A program made the position numbers and the translations under genes. Positions 1 through 8,094 of a DNA stretch of 35,210 nt are shown one piece after another. Source of the stretch: Candidatus Kapaibacterium sp. (lineage in GTDB: Bacteria > Bacteroidota > Ignavibacteria > Palsa-1295); NCBI GenBank assembly GCA_025450975.1, contig JANWLI010000055.1, positions 1 to 35,210 of the forward strand, read 5' to 3'. The notes under the pieces were generated by a model. The model saw only the letters and a program-made list of their open reading frames with translations, had not been told where the DNA came from and did no database searches. Positions within the stretch are counted from its first letter, which is position 1, and every line of letters begins with the position of its first letter.

Positions 1-327
1 ATAGTGATCTTTGCCGCGCATGTAGATGAGCAAGTCATCGATGATGCCACCCTGCTCGTTCGTCATTGCGCTATACTGCGCCTTCCCCGGTTCGAGTGCG
101 GCGACGTCGTTGACGGTCAGATACTGCAGAAAGTCGAGCACTTCGGGACCTTCGACGTTGAACTCGCCCATATGCGAGACATCGAAGACGCCAACGCCGC
201 CATCGCGGACGATCTTATGCTCGGCGATGATGCCTTTCGTGTACTGCACGGGCATTTCAAAGCCGCCAAATTCGACGAGTTTGGCCCCAAGAGCCACGTG
301 TTTATCGTAAAACGGAGTTCTTTTCAC
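1..327 (-). CDS. gcvT: Aminomethyltransferase (glycine cleavage system T protein), N-terminal part
   Basis: The T protein transfers the methylene group of the aminomethyl-lipoyl H protein to tetrahydrofolate and releases ammonia, the third step of glycine cleavage in the cytoplasm. The minus strand encodes 109 residues running off the window start. The protein opens MKRTPFYDKHVALGAKLVEF and continues with GGFEMPVQY, then VFDVSHMGE, YLTVNDVAALEPGKAQYSAM and GGIIDDL, all hallmarks of the GcvT folate-binding N domain. Full family members are about 360 residues, so roughly two thirds of the gene lies outside. The start is GTG at 327; no in-frame ATG precedes it, and the residues from position 1 align with the normal GcvT N terminus. 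No clear ribosome binding site is visible. A -7 promoter box lies 23 nt upstream. Identification is secure. Confidence 0.95.
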   Translation of the reverse strand, partial: MKRTPFYDKHVALGAKLVEFGGFEMPVQYTKGIIAEHKIVRDGGVGVFDVSHMGEFNVEGPEVLDFLQYLTVNDVAALEPGKAQYSAMTNEQGGIIDDLLIYMRGKDHY

Positions 328-350
328 TCGAGGTAAGGAAATCGAAACTG

Positions 351-358
351 CAAAAATA
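351..358 (-). promoter_or_regulatory. -7 promoter element of gcvT
   Basis: Minus-strand TATTTTTG matches the Bacteroidota-type -7 consensus TAnnTTTG and ends 23 nt before the GTG start of gcvT. No TTG is seen at the usual -33 spacing. Confidence 0.6.
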
Positions 359-473
359 CGGCAGTAGAGGGGGCCAGCCCGCTAACTCCGCCCTATGCCC
401 GAATTGTTATAGGTCTAGAGGCGTTGCCACATAGACCTTTCAGAAGCATTTTTCACTTTTTTCGCATACTATT

Positions 474-1151
474 ATGAAGCACTTATCTATCGCTCGCATT
501 CGCTGGGCAACGCTGCTTGTCCTGGCATTCTCGTTCGTGACCTTCGACTCGTATGCTGCGCTTAACATGTATCTGAAGCTCAAAAGCCTTTCCGGCGGCA
601 AGACCTATACCTGCCAGTTGGATAATAATGGCAAGTTCTCATTTGAGAACGTCGAGCCCGGCACGTACGATCTCGTCTTTGTTCTCGATGGGAGCAGAAG
701 CCAGGATGACGGCACCATTCAATCGATCGAGATCAGCAGCTTTTCCTGGGGCGCTTCCAATACTGCAGGAAAGCAGGGAAAGTCGACACCGGTAACGCGA
801 TCGAATATTTCGAATAACCGGACGGGCTCCAACGATGGCGGTGATCCCAGCCCATCAGGAAAGCAAGGAAAGTCAACACCGGTAACACGCTCGAATATTT
901 CGAATAACCGATCGGCGACTGTCGACGCGCAGGGGCCATCCGTTACCTGCAACGGCAAAACTGTCGCCACGGGAGATCTCGATGGCGATGGAATAGCCGA
1001 CGAACTCTCTTCATCGGTGATCTGGTCGCCGAAGAGCAACATTCGTTCAACGTCTCCGGATGTCATTCTTCACGAGATCGTGGTGACGAGTGCCACCACA
1101 GCCGAAGGCAAACTCAAGGCGAGCTGGAATCTCAAAGAGAACGTTAAGTAA
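474..1151 (+). CDS. Secreted protein with internal 30-residue repeat, unknown function
   Basis: 225 residues. An N-terminal signal peptide (about residues 1-29, hydrophobic LLVLAFSFVTF, ending SYA|A) directs export. Residues 30-75 have the look of a small beta-sandwich (NGKFSFENVEPGTYDLVF), as in carnitine-type or SpaA-like fold segments. After IEISSFSWGASN come two near-identical copies of GKQGKSTPVTRSNISNNR separated by a short Gly/Ser/Asp linker, then a DLDGDGIADE calcium-loop-like motif. The tail (HEIVVTSATT...) is beta-rich. The opening MYLKLKSLSG and the ISSFSWGAS motif faintly recall the Hcp/TssD tube family, but this is a weak inference from motif appearance. No sorting domain is seen. 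A good terminator follows at 1179. It is probably transcribed alone. The gene is real; the function is unknown. Confidence 0.8.
   Translation: MKHLSIARIRWATLLVLAFSFVTFDSYAALNMYLKLKSLSGGKTYTCQLDNNGKFSFENVEPGTYDLVFVLDGSRSQDDGTIQSIEISSFSWGASNTAGKQGKSTPVTRSNISNNRTGSNDGGDPSPSGKQGKSTPVTRSNISNNRSATVDAQGPSVTCNGKTVATGDLDGDGIADELSSSVIWSPKSNIRSTSPDVILHEIVVTSATTAEGKLKASWNLKENVK
766..910 (+). repeat. Two-copy in-frame direct repeat, 55 bp at 90-bp period
   Basis: Copies at 766-820 and 856-910 match at 51 of 55 positions. The four differences are mostly silent third-position changes, so the peptide GKQGKSTPVTRSNISNNR is preserved exactly. The 90-bp period is 30 codons. This looks like an internal duplication kept under protein-level selection. 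Confidence 0.9.
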
Positions 1152-1178
1152 GAGTTACGCGGTATTTAGGTAACAGAG

Positions 1179-1207
1179 AGCAGCCTGAACAATCAGGCTG
1201 CTTTTTT
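1179..1207 (+). terminator. Rho-independent terminator
   Basis: Perfect stem GCAGCCTGA (1180-1188) / TCAGGCTGC (1193-1201) with loop ACAA, followed by six T. It lies 28 bp after the stop of the secreted-protein gene. Confidence 0.92.
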
Positions 1208-1272
1208 ATTGATCAAGTGAGAATCTTTCATCCGGTCAGTGACATGTACTGTTAAAAGTAGCTGTTAATTCG

Positions 1273-1794
1273 ATGCTTATTCATAGACTAGCCTGTTTCT
1301 TGCTTCTTGCGTTCTCTCCTAGTCTCCTATTTGGTCAGACTGTAGATAGCCAAATTGTATCACAGATAAAAGATACTACTCCTGATATTGTTTTGCAAGT
1401 TCTGGGTGGAGCTGCCACCATGACCGGCTGTTATTATGCATTGAATGGGAAATCAGACTTTAGTCTCTTCCCGCTTATAATGCCTGTTTTTACTGGAGCC
1501 GCTGTCGGTGCAATTGCAGAATTGACTACAGATCGACGGTCGGGTTCGTATTGGGCGAGCATAGGAGGAGCATTTGTGGGCACGGCAATTGGCGGGTTTA
1601 TCTATGGTCACTTGAAGAAGTCGGGTGTCGTTGACCTTATTAAAATTCCTTTGTTTGCTGCGCCGGTACTTACGTTGTCCTGTTTATTTTTCAATTCCAC
1701 GCTTGAGCCTTATTCTTTGCAGCAATATGGCCTTAGCATAATTCCATGGACAGATGCAACATCCAGTGGCATTTTTTTTCAACTGACTTATTAA
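1273..1794 (+). CDS. Small exported membrane protein, unknown function
   Basis: 173 residues with a signal peptide (MLIHRLACFLLLAFSPSLLFGQ). Three to four hydrophobic segments follow, including a glycine-rich stretch (GGAFVGTAIGGFIYGHL, about residues 97-113) of glycine-zipper type, and VDLIKIPLFAAPVLTLSCLFF. The protein ends in aromatic residues (FFQLTY), which is common at the end of outer-membrane beta-barrels but is not proof of one. Base composition is visibly more AT-rich than its neighbours. It resembles in style the glycine-rich proteins at 16948-18342 and 33460-33999, although no direct alignment is obvious. It has its own gap upstream after the terminator at 1179-1207. I do not recognise the family. 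Confidence 0.7.
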   Translation: MLIHRLACFLLLAFSPSLLFGQTVDSQIVSQIKDTTPDIVLQVLGGAATMTGCYYALNGKSDFSLFPLIMPVFTGAAVGAIAELTTDRRSGSYWASIGGAFVGTAIGGFIYGHLKKSGVVDLIKIPLFAAPVLTLSCLFFNSTLEPYSLQQYGLSIIPWTDATSSGIFFQLTY

Positions 1795-1859
1795 AGAATT
1801 AAGGAAATCTTCCTCGCAGTTTTTACATTTAGAAACCGGTTAATAATCACAATCTTTTC

Positions 1860-2345
1860 ATGCTACCAGTATTCAAATCCAAACCATCATTCCTCATCGC
1901 CGGCTTCGAGCGATATACGGAGAACGGCGTCCCATCGATCCGCGAAGCATGGGGTGAGTTCAGCAAGCGCCATCAGGAGATCCCGAATGCCGTCAGCCAC
2001 AACACCTGCTACGGCTTCGAAGATTATTCGCGCGACTTCGATATGAATAAAGGCGGATTCCCGAAGTATTACTATCTTGCCGGACACGAAGTATCAAGCT
2101 TAGACAGTTTGCCCGAAGGTATGAAAGGTAAGCAAGTGCCCGCTGCAGATTACGCAGTCTTCACCCATCAGGGACCGATCTCTATGCTACCGCAAGTCTT
2201 TCAGGAGATCTACGGTAAGTGGATGCCAACGTCAGGATACAAGATGGACCCGGCAATAAGCGCAGACTTCGAATTCTACCCGCAGCCAATGACCGATCAC
2301 GAGAATGCCCTCGTCGAGATCTGGGTGCCGGTGGTGAAAAGTTGA
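1860..2345 (+). CDS. GyrI-like / AraC effector-binding-domain protein
   Basis: 161 residues forming a stand-alone small-molecule-binding domain of the GyrI-like (SRPBCC/SOUL-related) superfamily, which is also the effector domain of Rob and BmrR. Visible marks are the FLIAGFERYTENG opening strand, the central SREFDMNKGGFPKYYYLAGHEV-type segment (here YSRDFDMNKGGFPKYYYLAG), VPAADYAVFTHQGP around residue 95-110, the helix PQVFQEIYGKWMPTSGY, and the closing YPQPMTDHENALVEIWVPV, typical of YdeE/GyrI proteins. No DNA-binding domain is attached, so it may sequester or sense a hydrophobic ligand or, like E. coli GyrI, act on a protein partner. It is cytoplasmic, with no signal peptide. It is followed by a short tandem word repeat and convergent with the TIR gene. 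Confidence 0.85.
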   Translation: MLPVFKSKPSFLIAGFERYTENGVPSIREAWGEFSKRHQEIPNAVSHNTCYGFEDYSRDFDMNKGGFPKYYYLAGHEVSSLDSLPEGMKGKQVPAADYAVFTHQGPISMLPQVFQEIYGKWMPTSGYKMDPAISADFEFYPQPMTDHENALVEIWVPVVKS

Positions 2346-2371
2346 TAGTCGATAGTTGATAGTCGATAGTT
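2342..2371. repeat. Short tandem repeat at a gene end
   Basis: The 15-bp word TTGATAGTCGATAGT occurs twice in tandem, starting 4 bp before the end of the GyrI-like gene (its TGA stop is inside). Similar low-complexity words recur in other gaps (20230-20260, 22371-22405, 31187-31217). Confidence 0.8.
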
Positions 2372-2375
2372 AGAC

Positions 2376-2402
2376 GAGTGTGAGATAAAGATATCAGCCA
2401 TG
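2376..2402 (-). pseudogene. Remnant of a second TIR gene start
   Basis: On the minus strand, ATG at 2402 reads MADIFISHS over nine codons. It matches the first 27 bases of the adjacent TIR gene (MADIFISYS, start 4109) at 24 of 27 positions, including a perfect 15-bp repeat of bases 2388-2402 and 4096-4110. Its ATG overlaps the TGA stop of the TIR gene (ATGGCTGA). Homology stops abruptly after TCG, and the frame runs into the tandem repeat. This is what remains of a tandem copy after a deletion. Confidence 0.7.
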
Positions 2403-4109
2403 ATGTTCCTTGTGCTCTTCCAACTCGTGCATTAACTCAATGAACTCCGGCATCTCACGGATCGGATCAAGATCAGGATCGACCTTGAAAATTTCGATGT
2501 GGCGGAAGCCGCTTCGGACGCAACGCACGAGCGTCGCCATCCCGCGCTGAGGCTGGTGAGAGAGCAAGTAGGTACATGCAAGGTTGTAGAGCGACGCAGC
2601 GTCGAGCGATTCGATCGCCGAAAGTTTATCAGCCTCGGCAATCGCTTCCGCTTCACGACCTGCCATGGAGTAGATATTTGCCAGGTTTACCATTTCATGG
2701 TAGTGATCGGGATTGAAACGGAGATGGCGTTGAAAGACGGGTATGGCTTTGTCGGCAGCAATTCGTAGTCTTTCGATGATCTCTGGCGAGGTGCCGAGTT
2801 CTTTAATATAGGTAAGATAGTTGAAATGACCTTGTGTGTCATTCTCCCGAAGTCGCACATACTCTTCGCGCGCGTTTACTGCATCCTCGGGTCGTTGGAG
2901 TGCTTGTAAGGCAAAGGCAAGTACGTCATAGCCAACACTGAACGTCGGATCGGTCGCGATCGAACGCTCGGCAAATCGTAGCGCACCTTCATAATCGTCC
3001 CGGGATAGATAGATTCTGCTCATTGCACAAAGATATTGTGGGGTCGGTCCCTCAAGCTCATGTACTTTTTCAGCGGCAGTTTCCGCACGATCGAGCAACG
3101 AAGTACTCTCCCTGTAATAACGATAGAGCACACGATAGGTGAGGGATAAGTCGGCATAAGCATTTGCAAACGTTGGATCGAGTCGCACCGCCTCCTCATA
3201 GAGACTAACCGCGCGTTCATAATCAGGTTTCGTATGCCGACTGTAGTATGCGTCGGCTTTCATCCAAAGCTCATATGCTTCGGCATTTTCTGTGCCACGC
3301 TCGCGGACCTTTTTCTTTTCCGTCGCACTAAGATGCACTTTCAACCCATCGACGATCTTCTGTGTTACTGTTTCCTGCAGATCGAAAATATCGTCCATGA
3401 CACCTTTGTACGAATCCTGCCAGAGATGTTCGTACGTCTCGATATCGATAAGTGAAGCAGCGATTTTTATTCGCTCGCCAAATTTTGTCACCGTTCCCTC
3501 GACAACGTACCGGGTATCATACGTCTGGGCGATTTCGCGGGTACTTTGTTTCACACCTCGTAACTCCATTGAACTCTTGTGATCGAGCACACGGAGCGAT
3601 TTCAGCGTACTAAGCGCGCCGATCAGCTCACCGGTAAGCCCATCGGCAAACCATTCGTTATCTTTTTGCGGAGAAAGGTCGCCGAACGGCAGGATGATGA
3701 GAGACTTACGAAGGTCGACTGACGACTTGCGGGCTACACCGCGCTGATGTGAGCGGATGATGGCATCATAGTCGGTGATCGCCACGTGCTGTATCCCGGC
3801 GATCTGATATTCAAATGAAGAGGGAAGAACGACTGGGGCAATCCGCACCGGCAGAATACGCTTCCCGCGTTCCGAAGCAAGGGAAAGTTCTTTCAACACA
3901 TTTGCGGACTCCACCGACGATGGAGATAAGAGTAAGAGAAACGTCGAGCATCCTCTGATCCCCTCAACGATCTCCGTCGCCCATTGCTCGGCGCCATCGA
4001 TGCCATGGCGATCGAGCCAAACGTTGAAATCATCGGCCTCGAGACGCTCGGCAAGCGCAAGGGCCTGTTCGGAATCCCGGCGCGAGTAGGAGATGAAGAT
4101 ATCAGCCAT
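2394..4109 (-). CDS. TIR-TolB-like-TPR protein (copy 1)
   Basis: 571 residues, cytoplasmic, no signal peptide. Residues 1-125 form a bacterial TIR domain: IFISYSRRD, VWLDRHGIDGAEQW, FLLLLSPSSVES, then VLKELSLASERGKRILPV. E74 in LKELSLA aligns with the catalytic glutamate of NAD-cleaving TIR domains (SARM1 HKEIVTAL), so NADase activity is possible but unproven. Residues 137-270 are a TolB-N/FlgO-like domain (LIILPFGDLSPQKDNEWFAD, GVMDDIFDLQETV) common in adenylate-cyclase-associated TPR proteins. Residues 275-560 hold about seven TPR-type helical pairs. ATG at 4109 is the natural start because MADIFISYS begins beta-A of the TIR fold. A paralogue sits at 12498-14219. No -7 box is obvious. The role could be signalling or defence; neither is shown by neighbours. 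Confidence 0.9.
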   Translation of the reverse strand: MADIFISYSRRDSEQALALAERLEADDFNVWLDRHGIDGAEQWATEIVEGIRGCSTFLLLLSPSSVESANVLKELSLASERGKRILPVRIAPVVLPSSFEYQIAGIQHVAITDYDAIIRSHQRGVARKSSVDLRKSLIILPFGDLSPQKDNEWFADGLTGELIGALSTLKSLRVLDHKSSMELRGVKQSTREIAQTYDTRYVVEGTVTKFGERIKIAASLIDIETYEHLWQDSYKGVMDDIFDLQETVTQKIVDGLKVHLSATEKKKVRERGTENAEAYELWMKADAYYSRHTKPDYERAVSLYEEAVRLDPTFANAYADLSLTYRVLYRYYRESTSLLDRAETAAEKVHELEGPTPQYLCAMSRIYLSRDDYEGALRFAERSIATDPTFSVGYDVLAFALQALQRPEDAVNAREEYVRLRENDTQGHFNYLTYIKELGTSPEIIERLRIAADKAIPVFQRHLRFNPDHYHEMVNLANIYSMAGREAEAIAEADKLSAIESLDAASLYNLACTYLLSHQPQRGMATLVRCVRSGFRHIEIFKVDPDLDPIREMPEFIELMHELEEHKEHHG

Positions 4110-4180
4110 GCTTCAGCCTTTGAGATGTTTTCGATAATATACTCGTACTCAGGCAGTTTGACTAATCGGGCTTACGTATG

Positions 4181-6013
4181 TTACTGTATCATTTCCGAAA
4201 GTGGACGTTTCCAAACGCCTCTGAAGTTTACACCACAAAACAGATGTGTCGGGCTTGCATACAATACACTGACCGGCAAACCGGCTGGTAAGCCGGCACT
4301 CACATTGACCCAAGTTGCACCGTTATCTTTCGTAAGAAAGACTCCGTCAATTGTTGTGGCGAACACATTCGTACCGATAACCAACAGGTTGTCCACATTT
4401 TTATCTGTCAAACCGGTATTTATTTCTTTCCATGAAGCGCCCTCATCGCTCGAAAGGTAAGCACCGTCCTGTGTCCCTGCAAACAGATTAGACCCCATCA
4501 CAGCGAGCGAGAGCACATACGATTTCACGTCGGGGATGTTGACGATCTTCCAGCGATTTCCTTCATCGGTCGAACGAAAGACGAGCCCGAACGAGCTTGA
4601 TGCAAACAGTGACGACCCCATCTCGGCAAAAGAAAAGATCGACTGCGAACCCGGATATATCTGCGACCATGACGTCAGAGCATTATTCGAGAAGAACACG
4701 TTATTGAGACCGAGCGAATCTGTGATGGTTGCAAACACCTTTGTGGAACCGACAGAAAAGATTTGCGAACTGTTGATAGTGCGACCCGGAAACAGATCAG
4801 TCCAGTTTATCCCATTATTGGTCGATCGGAAGATACTCCCTTCATACGTTGAAGCAGCAAACAGTGACCCCTTATATTGTATTAGGTCAATAAATTCCGA
4901 GATGAAGATGCCGTCACGAGTGAGTCCTGCATTCGATGGTATCCATTCATCCCCATCATTGGTGGTTCGGTAGATCCCTCTTCCTCTGGTCGTAACTACA
5001 AGTTCATCTCCGGCTTTCGCAAAAGCACTCACGGGCGTATAGTTGATGATACCCGAATTGGAGAATGTCCAATTACCCCCATTGTTCGAGCGGAACACGC
5101 CAATATCGGTCCCGACTAACAGATCGTTTCCTACGACAGCAAATCCATACCGGGCATCCTTGGTCACTAATCCCGTATTTGCTGCCGACCAACTTCTTCC
5201 TGAATCGGAGGAGACAAATACGCCACTATCGAATGTACAGGCAACGATCGCCGAGCCGATGCGCGCGTAGGAAAGCAGGTACTGGCCCTCGGACAGTCCC
5301 TGCCCGGAAAAACTCCATACTTTGCCCGAATCGAGAGAGACGAATACCCCGAAATTTGTTGAAGCAAACAGTCTGCTACCTACTGCACCTAACGTAGAGA
5401 CGGTTGTAAGTTTTGGAAGACTGTCTTTGACAATTGCCCAGGTCTGGCCTTTATCCGGTGAGCGGTAGAGGCTTGTATCCGTCGCAGCATACAGGTACCT
5501 CCCCATTGCCGCTGAAACCCAGACCTGTTCGTTGGCAGCCCATCCCTTCTTCGCGGCATTCCAGGTTGTCCCTTTATCGGTAGAAATATAAAACGTATTT
5601 GCAAATATTTCCTGAACACACAACGTGGTGTCGATCACTAAAAAGGCTGCATGATATTCATTTGGAGGAAGCCCTTTGGTGATGTTCTGCCACGTAATAC
5701 CGCTATCGAGCGAGCGATAGACGCTGTCCGAGGCTGCGGCAATGAGCGTGCCGCCCACCGTAGTCATGGCCGTCATGTAACGGACGCCGTGAAACCCATC
5801 CTGTCGCTTCCAGGTACTGCCATGATCGGTTGAAGAGAAGATGCCGTTGGTCGTTCCGGCGAACACGCGGTCGCCAACTACCGCAAAGGGCCCGACACTT
5901 CCGCCAAGGGGGCCGTTGGTTTGGACCCACTGCGCCTGAGTACCGGATACAAAAAATAGCAAACTGACAAGTGAGGCAACAGAGCGGAAGCAGCGGTGGG
6001 AATCGTGTTTCAT
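4181..6013 (-). CDS. Secreted Asp-box (BNR/Ycf48-like) beta-propeller protein
   Basis: 610 residues with signal peptide (MKHDSHRCFRSVASLVSLLF, cut near GTQAQ). About twelve Asp-boxes of the S-x-D-x-G-x-T-W type follow (for example SSTDHGSTWKR, RSLDSGITWQN, VSSDSGRSWSA, RSTDEGNRWKI, LSSDEGASWKE), each marking a beta-propeller blade, so the protein is one or two propellers that probably bind a surface or glycan ligand rather than act as a sialidase. It ends in GVWKRPLSEMIQ, a phrase that in related proteins usually joins the propeller to a T9SS sorting domain, but here a stop follows. An upstream ATG at 6040 in frame adds nine residues; I chose 6013 because it starts a standard signal peptide. 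It lies 29 bp (or 2 bp from the alternative start) after the subtilase and is very likely co-transcribed with it. Confidence 0.87.
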   Translation of the reverse strand: MKHDSHRCFRSVASLVSLLFFVSGTQAQWVQTNGPLGGSVGPFAVVGDRVFAGTTNGIFSSTDHGSTWKRQDGFHGVRYMTAMTTVGGTLIAAASDSVYRSLDSGITWQNITKGLPPNEYHAAFLVIDTTLCVQEIFANTFYISTDKGTTWNAAKKGWAANEQVWVSAAMGRYLYAATDTSLYRSPDKGQTWAIVKDSLPKLTTVSTLGAVGSRLFASTNFGVFVSLDSGKVWSFSGQGLSEGQYLLSYARIGSAIVACTFDSGVFVSSDSGRSWSAANTGLVTKDARYGFAVVGNDLLVGTDIGVFRSNNGGNWTFSNSGIINYTPVSAFAKAGDELVVTTRGRGIYRTTNDGDEWIPSNAGLTRDGIFISEFIDLIQYKGSLFAASTYEGSIFRSTNNGINWTDLFPGRTINSSQIFSVGSTKVFATITDSLGLNNVFFSNNALTSWSQIYPGSQSIFSFAEMGSSLFASSSFGLVFRSTDEGNRWKIVNIPDVKSYVLSLAVMGSNLFAGTQDGAYLSSDEGASWKEINTGLTDKNVDNLLVIGTNVFATTIDGVFLTKDNGATWVNVSAGLPAGLPVSVLYASPTHLFCGVNFRGVWKRPLSEMIQ

Positions 6014-6042
6014 TGCTCGTTCGATAATGGTGATGAACATTC

Positions 6043-7740
6043 TTAGTGCGAAACGATAAATCGCTGTGCAGAACTCGAAGCGGTACCGGCTTGACGTATG
6101 GTATACACCCCATCCAAGAATTTACCGACATCGATCTGGCTATGGATGGTAGTGATGACACCGGACCAGCAGAGTCGTCCGGCAACATCGGTGATCTCAA
6201 GCATTGCCGGAGTGCCGGACAGCCCGTATACATAGAGCGTACTACCGGCAGGATTTGGGTAGACGCCGAAGGTTGCCGTATGCAGTGCTGGGTTGCCCGG
6301 TACGCTTGCGTGTTGTTCGTTCAAGGCAGCGTGCGCATTGATCCTCCCATAGCCATGGTACTTGTCCCATCCTGCAACATCTTCGGAGGCAAGGCCGACC
6401 ATGTCTTCTGCAGTGCGTGTGATGATCGCCGAGAGCGAATCGGCGGTGCGAGTCGGATCTTGCGCTAGCAGAAGCGATGCAAGCCCGCTGACGTATGCCG
6501 TCGACAGCGATGTCCCCCAGGAGAAGTAGTCGGGATGAGAATCGGATACATAGATGAGTCCATAAATAAAATTACCGGGAGCAACGACCTTAATATGCGG
6601 GCCGAAATTACTCCCGCCGCTTCCGCTATACGACGGGGAGCCAGCTGATCCGGTACGATGATCGTTCTCATTTGTCGAGCCAACTGCAAATGCATGGTCA
6701 CATGCCGCTGGGTAATAGGACGTGGAAGTATTGCTATTTGCCATTCCACACACGACAAGGACACCGGCGGCATGTGCGGCAGTGATGGCCTCCTGCATTG
6801 CCTGGTTCCTCACTGTTCCGGCGATAGAGATATTAATAATACGAGCCTTATTATCCACTGCGTAGTTGATCGCTTCGGCTACGCGCGAGAACGGCGTTCC
6901 ACCGTTCCTGTCGAGCACTTTGCAGATCATCAACTTGCATTTCCAATCGACACCTGCGTAGAGACCGCCATCGCCGCCATTGGCTGCAAGGACTCCCGTG
7001 ACGAATGTTCCATGTCCGTTGTCATCAATTGGCAGATTATCCTTATCGGCAAAATCCCATCCGACAACATCGTTCAGATATCCATTCGAATCATCATCGA
7101 TGCCGTTACCCGGTATTTCATCTGTATTGCGCCAGATCCTTCCTGTAAACGAAGGATGGTCGAACTTCAGCCCTGCATCGATGACGGCAACGATTACCGA
7201 AGAATCGCCGGTAGTGAGCTGCCAGGCTTCGGGCATATCTATATCGGCGTCGTAGGTGGCAGTTGCATTAAACGTACCATCGTTGTCAAACGCCCATTGC
7301 CTCTGAAAGTATTGGACATTCGGTGCAACGCCCTGAGGTAATTGTGCCGGAGAGGACAACGCATGTGCAAGCGCATCCTCTTCTACATATTCAAAAAGAT
7401 CGGTCTCAGTATACTCGGCAATCGCTCGTTCGATATCAACAGGATTCCGGAAGGTAAGCGAATAGGTTGTGCGGTAGTTTGCAGAGGTTGAATTGTGCGA
7501 ACTGATTTCGTGAATATCTGCAACACCGTATTCTTCACTCAAGATTTCAAACCGTGTAGCAGGCATCTTTATGGATGGTACGGACCCAACACCGACGGGA
7601 TTTGTGGAGTATGGCCGTTTGAATTTTACGATCAGGCGATCGCCCATCGCTCTGTCTTGTAATACCTGGGCAGAAAGCTGAGCGCCTAAGCATACAATTC
7701 CAGCAACGAAAAGAATTGAAACTGTGCGGAGTGAGTTCAT
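6043..7740 (-). CDS. T9SS-exported subtilisin-like serine protease (S8)
   Basis: 565 residues. A signal peptide (MNSLRTVSILFVAGIVCLGA, cut near LSAQ) is followed by a short prodomain-like region (about 25-150) and an S8 catalytic domain. The triad is visible: D188 in VIVAVIDAGLKFDHP, H243 in DDNGHGTFVTGVLA, S411 in SWGTSLSTAYVSGLASLL. GNGIDDDSNGYLNDVVGWDF is a typical insert in this group. From about residue 491 a T9SS type-A sorting domain (FGVYPNPAGSTLYVYGLSG ... GVYTIRQAG) targets it across the outer membrane. An in-frame start at 7803 is possible, but ATG 7740 gives a clean signal peptide and lies 5 nt after a -7 box, which argues strongly for it. The Asp-box gene follows immediately. Confidence 0.95.
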   Translation of the reverse strand: MNSLRTVSILFVAGIVCLGAQLSAQVLQDRAMGDRLIVKFKRPYSTNPVGVGSVPSIKMPATRFEILSEEYGVADIHEISSHNSTSANYRTTYSLTFRNPVDIERAIAEYTETDLFEYVEEDALAHALSSPAQLPQGVAPNVQYFQRQWAFDNDGTFNATATYDADIDMPEAWQLTTGDSSVIVAVIDAGLKFDHPSFTGRIWRNTDEIPGNGIDDDSNGYLNDVVGWDFADKDNLPIDDNGHGTFVTGVLAANGGDGGLYAGVDWKCKLMICKVLDRNGGTPFSRVAEAINYAVDNKARIINISIAGTVRNQAMQEAITAAHAAGVLVVCGMANSNTSTSYYPAACDHAFAVGSTNENDHRTGSAGSPSYSGSGGSNFGPHIKVVAPGNFIYGLIYVSDSHPDYFSWGTSLSTAYVSGLASLLLAQDPTRTADSLSAIITRTAEDMVGLASEDVAGWDKYHGYGRINAHAALNEQHASVPGNPALHTATFGVYPNPAGSTLYVYGLSGTPAMLEITDVAGRLCWSGVITTIHSQIDVGKFLDGVYTIRQAGTASSSAQRFIVSH

Positions 7741-7745
7741 AGAGC

Positions 7746-7753
7746 CAAATCTA
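7746..7753 (-). promoter_or_regulatory. -7 promoter element of the subtilase gene, leaderless spacing
   Basis: Minus-strand TAGATTTG ends 5 nt before ATG 7740. The expected transcription start is at or next to the start codon, and this decides the start over 7803. Confidence 0.6.
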
Positions 7754-7820
7754 CTGAATAAAAAGTAACTTGATCTAAAACAAGACTGTTCCTTGGCGTA
7801 CATAGTTGGAGGTATAGGCC

Positions 7821-8071
7821 ATGGGGATGGGTTTAGGGATTAGGGGCCTCTATTCACAGATGCGGCAAGCAGCAGTGTCGGTACCTGCAAATGTTGCAGA
7901 AGGTATTGGACGAGATTCGCCAAGAAATTTATCCGCCATCTTTCAATCGCGAAAGGATCTTTGGCAGAGCTGGAAACACATATTACAATCGCAGCGAAGC
8001 TGCATTACATAAACCAAGATCAATTCAAGGCTGGGCGGACTCCAACGATCACTTACAGAAAAGCTCTCTAA
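7821..8071 (+). pseudogene. Frameshifted, N-truncated four-helix-bundle (S23/IVS-type) gene
   Basis: Two frames together restore a family protein. The first frame (to about 7933) reads GLYSQMRQAAVSVPANVAEG and IGRDSPRNLS; the second (from 7934) reads RHLSIAKGSLAELETHITIA then AKLHYINQDQ, ending at TAA 8069-8071. The intact homologue at 14338-14700 reads GLTSQLRRASVSIPSNIAEG ... ELSHHLSIAKGSLCELETQI in one frame. Loss of a single base near 7932-7934 explains the shift. The N-terminal helix (RDLLVWQEAM type) is missing. Function lost. It fills the 7741-8094 gap. Confidence 0.82.
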
Positions 8072-8094
8072 CTCAAACCACTGACCACTAGCCC

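Noticed and set aside
411..438. AGGTCTA/TAGACCT inverted repeat upstream of the gene at 474
   Set aside because: Seven-bp stem with a 14-nt loop is weak and could be chance; no T run and no link to a known regulator.
6846..6860. DnaA-box-like TTATCCACT
   Set aside because: One mismatch, isolated, and inside the subtilase coding region.
6658..7341. 227-codon plus-strand frame antisense to the subtilase
   Set aside because: It is the complement of a secure S8 protease with an intact catalytic triad; cysteine/isoleucine-rich shadow composition.
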